Shown: one piece after another, positions 4,932 through 7,146 of the stretch
How positions within the stretch are numbered: the first letter of the stretch is position 1
Layout of the letters: every line of letters begins with the position of its first letter
Source: Sedimentisphaerales bacterium
Lineage (GTDB): Bacteria > Planctomycetota > Phycisphaerae > Sedimentisphaerales > Anaerobacaceae
Assembly: GCA_030630905.1 (NCBI GenBank)
Contig: DAOVMB010000118.1
Location: 1 to 7,146 of the forward strand
Reading direction: 5' to 3'
Length of the DNA: 7,146 nucleotides
Position numbers and translations under genes: made by a program
Notes under the pieces: model-generated
What the model was told of the DNA's origin: nothing
Seen by the model: the letters and a program-made list of their open reading frames with translations, nothing else
The model's database searches: none

Positions 4932-5735
4932 TTAGGTTTTTATGCCCAGAACGTCCGCCATTAAATATAAGGCCGGTTTTTTTCCGACGAGCCATTTTGC
5001 CGCTCGTAATGCTCCACGGACAAATGTGTCCCGACTATTGGCCGTATGATTTAGAGTGATTGTCTCGCCAAGCGTGCCGAAAATTACCGAATGAACGCCG
5101 GTGATATCGCCTGCGCGGACCGCGTGCATGCCTATAGTGCCCTTTTGCCTAAGGGCGTCTTTGCCGCGTCTGCCGTGAGTGACGGTTTCGGGCAAATCCC
5201 GCCCTGTCGCCCGGCAAATGTTCTCGGCCAGCGTCAGAGCGCTGCCGCTGGGGGCGTCTTTCTTAAAACGGTGGTGCTGCTCGACGATTTCTACGTCGTA
5301 TTCGTCGCCGAGCATCGAAGCGGCTTTTCCGACCAGGGAGAACAAAACGTTCATCCCCACGCTCATGTTGGTCCCGTATATAACGGGGATTTTGCCGGAG
5401 GCTGCCTTAATTTTATCTCGCTGCAGCTCGCTCAGACCGGTCGTGCCTGATACCAAGGCAACGTTGTTTTTAAGGCAGTAATCAATGGTTTCGTCCACCG
5501 CTTCAGGCTGTGAAAAGTCGATTGCGACATCAGCGGCAGCGGTCGGATAGGTATCGGTCAGTACGACTTCGGTCGGCCCGGACGCCGATTCGAGGCTGAA
5601 AACTTTGCCGATATCGGGATGGCCTTGCCTATCGATTGCTGCAATAATGTCGAATTGGCCGGATTCGGCCGCTAACGAAAGAATACGCCTGCCCATTCGA
5701 CCGGCGGCGCCGATAACTACGAGTTTTGTTCCCAT
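4932..5735 (-). CDS. dapB: 4-hydroxy-tetrahydrodipicolinate reductase
   Basis: This enzyme (EC 1.17.1.8) reduces 4-hydroxy-tetrahydrodipicolinate with NAD(P)H in the cytosol, the second committed step to diaminopimelate and lysine. The 267 residues match the usual family length. The N-terminal Rossmann motif GAAGRMGR is at 9-16, DFS at 73-75 and SGTTG at 96-100. The C-terminal catalytic signature EIVEQHHRFKKDAPSGSA is at 149-166; H154 and K158 correspond to E. coli H159 and K163. RAGDITGVHSVIF (207-219) completes substrate binding. The E. coli HHRHK motif reads HHRFK here, a tolerated change. The Shine-Dalgarno is weak. No dapA or other lysine gene is adjacent, so it appears monocistronic. 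It is divergent from rpmE and convergent with the HTH gene. Confidence 0.97.
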   Translation of the reverse strand: MGTKLVVIGAAGRMGRRILSLAAESGQFDIIAAIDRQGHPDIGKVFSLESASGPTEVVLTDTYPTAAADVAIDFSQPEAVDETIDYCLKNNVALVSGTTGLSELQRDKIKAASGKIPVIYGTNMSVGMNVLFSLVGKAASMLGDEYDVEIVEQHHRFKKDAPSGSALTLAENICRATGRDLPETVTHGRRGKDALRQKGTIGMHAVRAGDITGVHSVIFGTLGETITLNHTANSRDTFVRGALRAAKWLVGKKPALYLMADVLGIKT

Positions 5736-5774
5736 TTTACTTAATCCAGATGTTATTGCTAATCAACCGGGAAA

Positions 5775-5803
5775 AATATAACCGTAATAGCTTATAATTG
5801 CAA
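5775..5803 (-). promoter_or_regulatory. Promoter of dapB
   Basis: On the minus strand, TTGCAA (5798-5803, 4/6) lies 17 nt from TATATT (5775-5780, 5/6). The start would be near 5768, leaving a leader of about 33 nt. It is back to back with the rpmE promoter, the two -35 boxes being only 10 nt apart. Confidence 0.55.
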
Positions 5804-5813
5804 AAAAATTCTA

Positions 5814-5842
5814 TTGAAATATTTCGCCGATATTGTTATTAT
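5814..5842 (+). promoter_or_regulatory. Promoter of rpmE
   Basis: TTGAAA (5814-5819, 5/6) is separated by 17 nt from TATTAT (5837-5842, 5/6). The start would be near 5849, about 26 nt before ATG 5875. TATACT at 5840-5845 is an alternative -10, but with a 20-nt spacer. Confidence 0.55.
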
Positions 5843-5874
5843 ACTTGGTTTAGATATTTCGGAGCAACATAGTT

Positions 5875-6135
5875 ATGAAAGAAAAAATACATCCAAAATA
5901 TGAAAAGGTAGTGGTTCGTTGCGGTTGCGGCAATACGTTCGAGATCCGCAGCACAACAAATGAGATCCATGCAGAGATATGCTCGATGTGCCATCCGTTC
6001 TATACGGGTAAGCAAAAATTTGTCGATACTGCCGGCCGGATAGAGCGATTCCAGAAGAAATACGGCACGAGTTACATCAAAGCAGCCCCAGCCGGCAAAA
6101 AAACAAACGAGAACAAAAAAGACCAGCAGCAATAG
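5875..6135 (+). CDS. rpmE: 50S ribosomal protein L31, zinc-binding type
   Basis: This 86-residue protein of the large ribosomal subunit lies near the central protuberance at the subunit bridge. The opening MKEKIHPKY is typical. C16, C18, C36 and C39 (CGC...CSMC) keep all four zinc ligands, so this is the C+ form and not the zinc-free paralogue made under zinc starvation. HPFYTGKQKFVDTAGRIERFQKKYG (40-64) is the family's core signature. A Lys/Asn/Gln-rich tail after about residue 70 makes it somewhat longer than the usual 66-75 residues. GGAG (5861-5864) lies 10 nt before ATG 5875. An intrinsic terminator follows, and prfA comes next on the same strand, a common bacterial order. Confidence 0.97.
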   Translation: MKEKIHPKYEKVVVRCGCGNTFEIRSTTNEIHAEICSMCHPFYTGKQKFVDTAGRIERFQKKYGTSYIKAAPAGKKTNENKKDQQQ

Positions 6136-6159
6136 CTTATTCGTCAGGTTAAAATTTAT

Positions 6160-6203
6160 GCTCCCATCCTGAGAAAACCGGGATGGGGGCATTTTGTTCT
6201 TTT
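6160..6203 (+). terminator. Intrinsic terminator after rpmE
   Basis: A 10-bp stem (6160-6169 with 6181-6190, one G-T wobble) with an 11-nt loop is followed by a T-rich run (6191-6203, 9 T in 13). It lies 24 nt past the rpmE stop and separates rpmE from prfA. Confidence 0.85.
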
Positions 6204-6281
6204 GGTCAAATGCAAACGGATTGTTCAATGGCGGCGCAATGGCTTTGGATTGCTATCTCGAATCTATAGCGGACGGTGTTT

Positions 6282-7146
6282 ATGACTGAGCAAAAAGATA
6301 GTTTGCTGGCAAAACTCGACCAGATCGAGGCGCGCTATGGCGAGATCGAAAAGCAGATTTCCGAGCCGGAAGTCGCCTCCAATCCGGCCAGACTTATCGC
6401 TCTATCCAAAGAGCAGGGCAAGCTTAAAACAATAGTTACAAAATACCGTCAGTACAAAAAAGCGGGGGCCGGTATTGAAGAGGCCGAGCAAATATTGTCC
6501 GACAGCTCCGCCGACGAAGATTTCAAAACGTTGGCAAAAGAAGAGATGCAACAGCTCCAGGGACAAAAGAACACCCTGCTCGAGGAAATCACAAGCAGCA
6601 TCGTAATGGCTGACGATATGGATATCGATTCGGTCATCATGGAAATACGTGCCGGCACCGGGGGCGAGGAGGCGGCTCTGTTCGCTCGCGATTTGTACGG
6701 GATGTATATGAAGTACGCCGAATCTCGCAGATGGAAGGTCGAGCAGCTCGATTTTAGCGCGACGGAAAAGAACGGTTTTCGCGAAGTCATCTTTGGAATC
6801 AAAGGCCCGGGCGTCTGGTCCGAATTAGGCTACGAAGGGGGCGGCCATCGCGTCCAGCGAGTCCCCCAGACCGAATCCCAGGGCAGAGTCCACACGTCAG
6901 CGGCGACCGTAGCGGTGCTGCCCGAGCCCGAGGAACTCGATATCGAGATAGCCCCCGAAGACGTTGTCGAGCATGTCAGCAGATCGGGCGGTCCCGGCGG
7001 ACAAAGCGTCAACAAACTCAACAGCGCCATTAAGCTCGAGCACGTTCCGACGGGAATAACCGTCAGCATGCAGGACGAAAAAAGCCAGCACAAGAACCGC
7101 TCCAAGGCATGGCGGGTCTTGAGAAGCCGGATCTACGAGCACCACA
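6282..7146 (+). CDS. prfA: Peptide chain release factor 1, 5' part (runs off right edge)
   Basis: RF1 recognises UAA and UAG in the ribosomal A site and triggers peptide release. 288 codons are present of the usual 355-360. An N-terminal coiled-coil region (about 1-105) precedes RAGTGGEEAALFA (123-135) and GGGHRVQRVPQTESQGRVHTSAA (186-208). PQT (195-197) sits at the RF1 P-x-T stop-codon-reading tripeptide; RF2 would have SPF and usually a frameshift site, neither of which is seen. The catalytic GGQ is at 239-241, followed by SVNKLNSAI, PTGI and DEKSQHKNRSKA (265-276). The residues before GGQ read RSGGP where many RF1s have RASGA. The ATG has only a weak upstream site (GGACGG, 6271-6276). No good promoter was found in the 78 nt after the rpmE terminator, so read-through from rpmE remains possible. 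A PrmC gene often follows, but lies outside the window. Confidence 0.96.
   Translation, partial: MTEQKDSLLAKLDQIEARYGEIEKQISEPEVASNPARLIALSKEQGKLKTIVTKYRQYKKAGAGIEEAEQILSDSSADEDFKTLAKEEMQQLQGQKNTLLEEITSSIVMADDMDIDSVIMEIRAGTGGEEAALFARDLYGMYMKYAESRRWKVEQLDFSATEKNGFREVIFGIKGPGVWSELGYEGGGHRVQRVPQTESQGRVHTSAATVAVLPEPEELDIEIAPEDVVEHVSRSGGPGGQSVNKLNSAIKLEHVPTGITVSMQDEKSQHKNRSKAWRVLRSRIYEHH

Overview
The window looks like a piece of a Planctomycetota chromosome, most likely from the Phycisphaerae/Sedimentisphaerales side or an uncultured relative. This rests on four things: a secreted lamin-tail-domain protein; a helix-turn-helix protein with the 'SGSGLLDLSL..DDTSLGG..DEIY' block that I associate with this phylum; long repeat-rich intergenic DNA with the 'KKQSQF/KTKPI'-type dispersed repeat; and REP-like GC hairpins. 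The phylum call is inference from family knowledge, not from a marker-gene search.

Layout: (1) 1-828, minus strand: N-terminal 276 residues of an exported LTD-domain surface protein that runs off the left edge. (2) 829-1507: gene-free DNA with 7-bp-period repeats and, at its right end, two GC hairpins with the same core. (3) 1508-2443, minus strand: a two-gene unit under a good sigma70-type promoter, made of a 56-residue protein resembling the C-terminal tail of type IIG/Eco57I-like methyltransferases, followed by a DUF3800 protein. (4) 2444-3497: about 1 kb without a clear gene. It holds a perfect-consensus promoter with a palindrome between -35 and -10, a doubtful 51-codon membrane ORF, heptamer and octamer repeats, five copies of a dispersed A-rich repeat, a TTCCCGC hairpin, and a three-hairpin element in the leader of the next gene. 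(5) 3498-4898, plus strand: HTH, long acidic region, two membrane segments and a lysine tail. (6) 4932-5735, minus strand: dapB, convergent with the HTH gene. (7) 5875-6135, plus strand: rpmE (L31), divergent from dapB with back-to-back promoters and followed by an intrinsic terminator. (8) 6282-7146, plus strand: prfA (RF1), cut by the right edge.

The right half is ordinary housekeeping sequence: lysine/peptidoglycan precursor synthesis, a ribosomal protein and translation termination. The left half is accessory. The DUF3800 pair sits as an island between two repeat-laden non-coding stretches, and the adjoining perfect promoter with clustered TTGCC half-sites has no convincing gene to drive. 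The best candidates for something undescribed are the small-protein/DUF3800 pair, the orphan regulated promoter, and the membrane-anchored HTH protein with oppositely charged ends.
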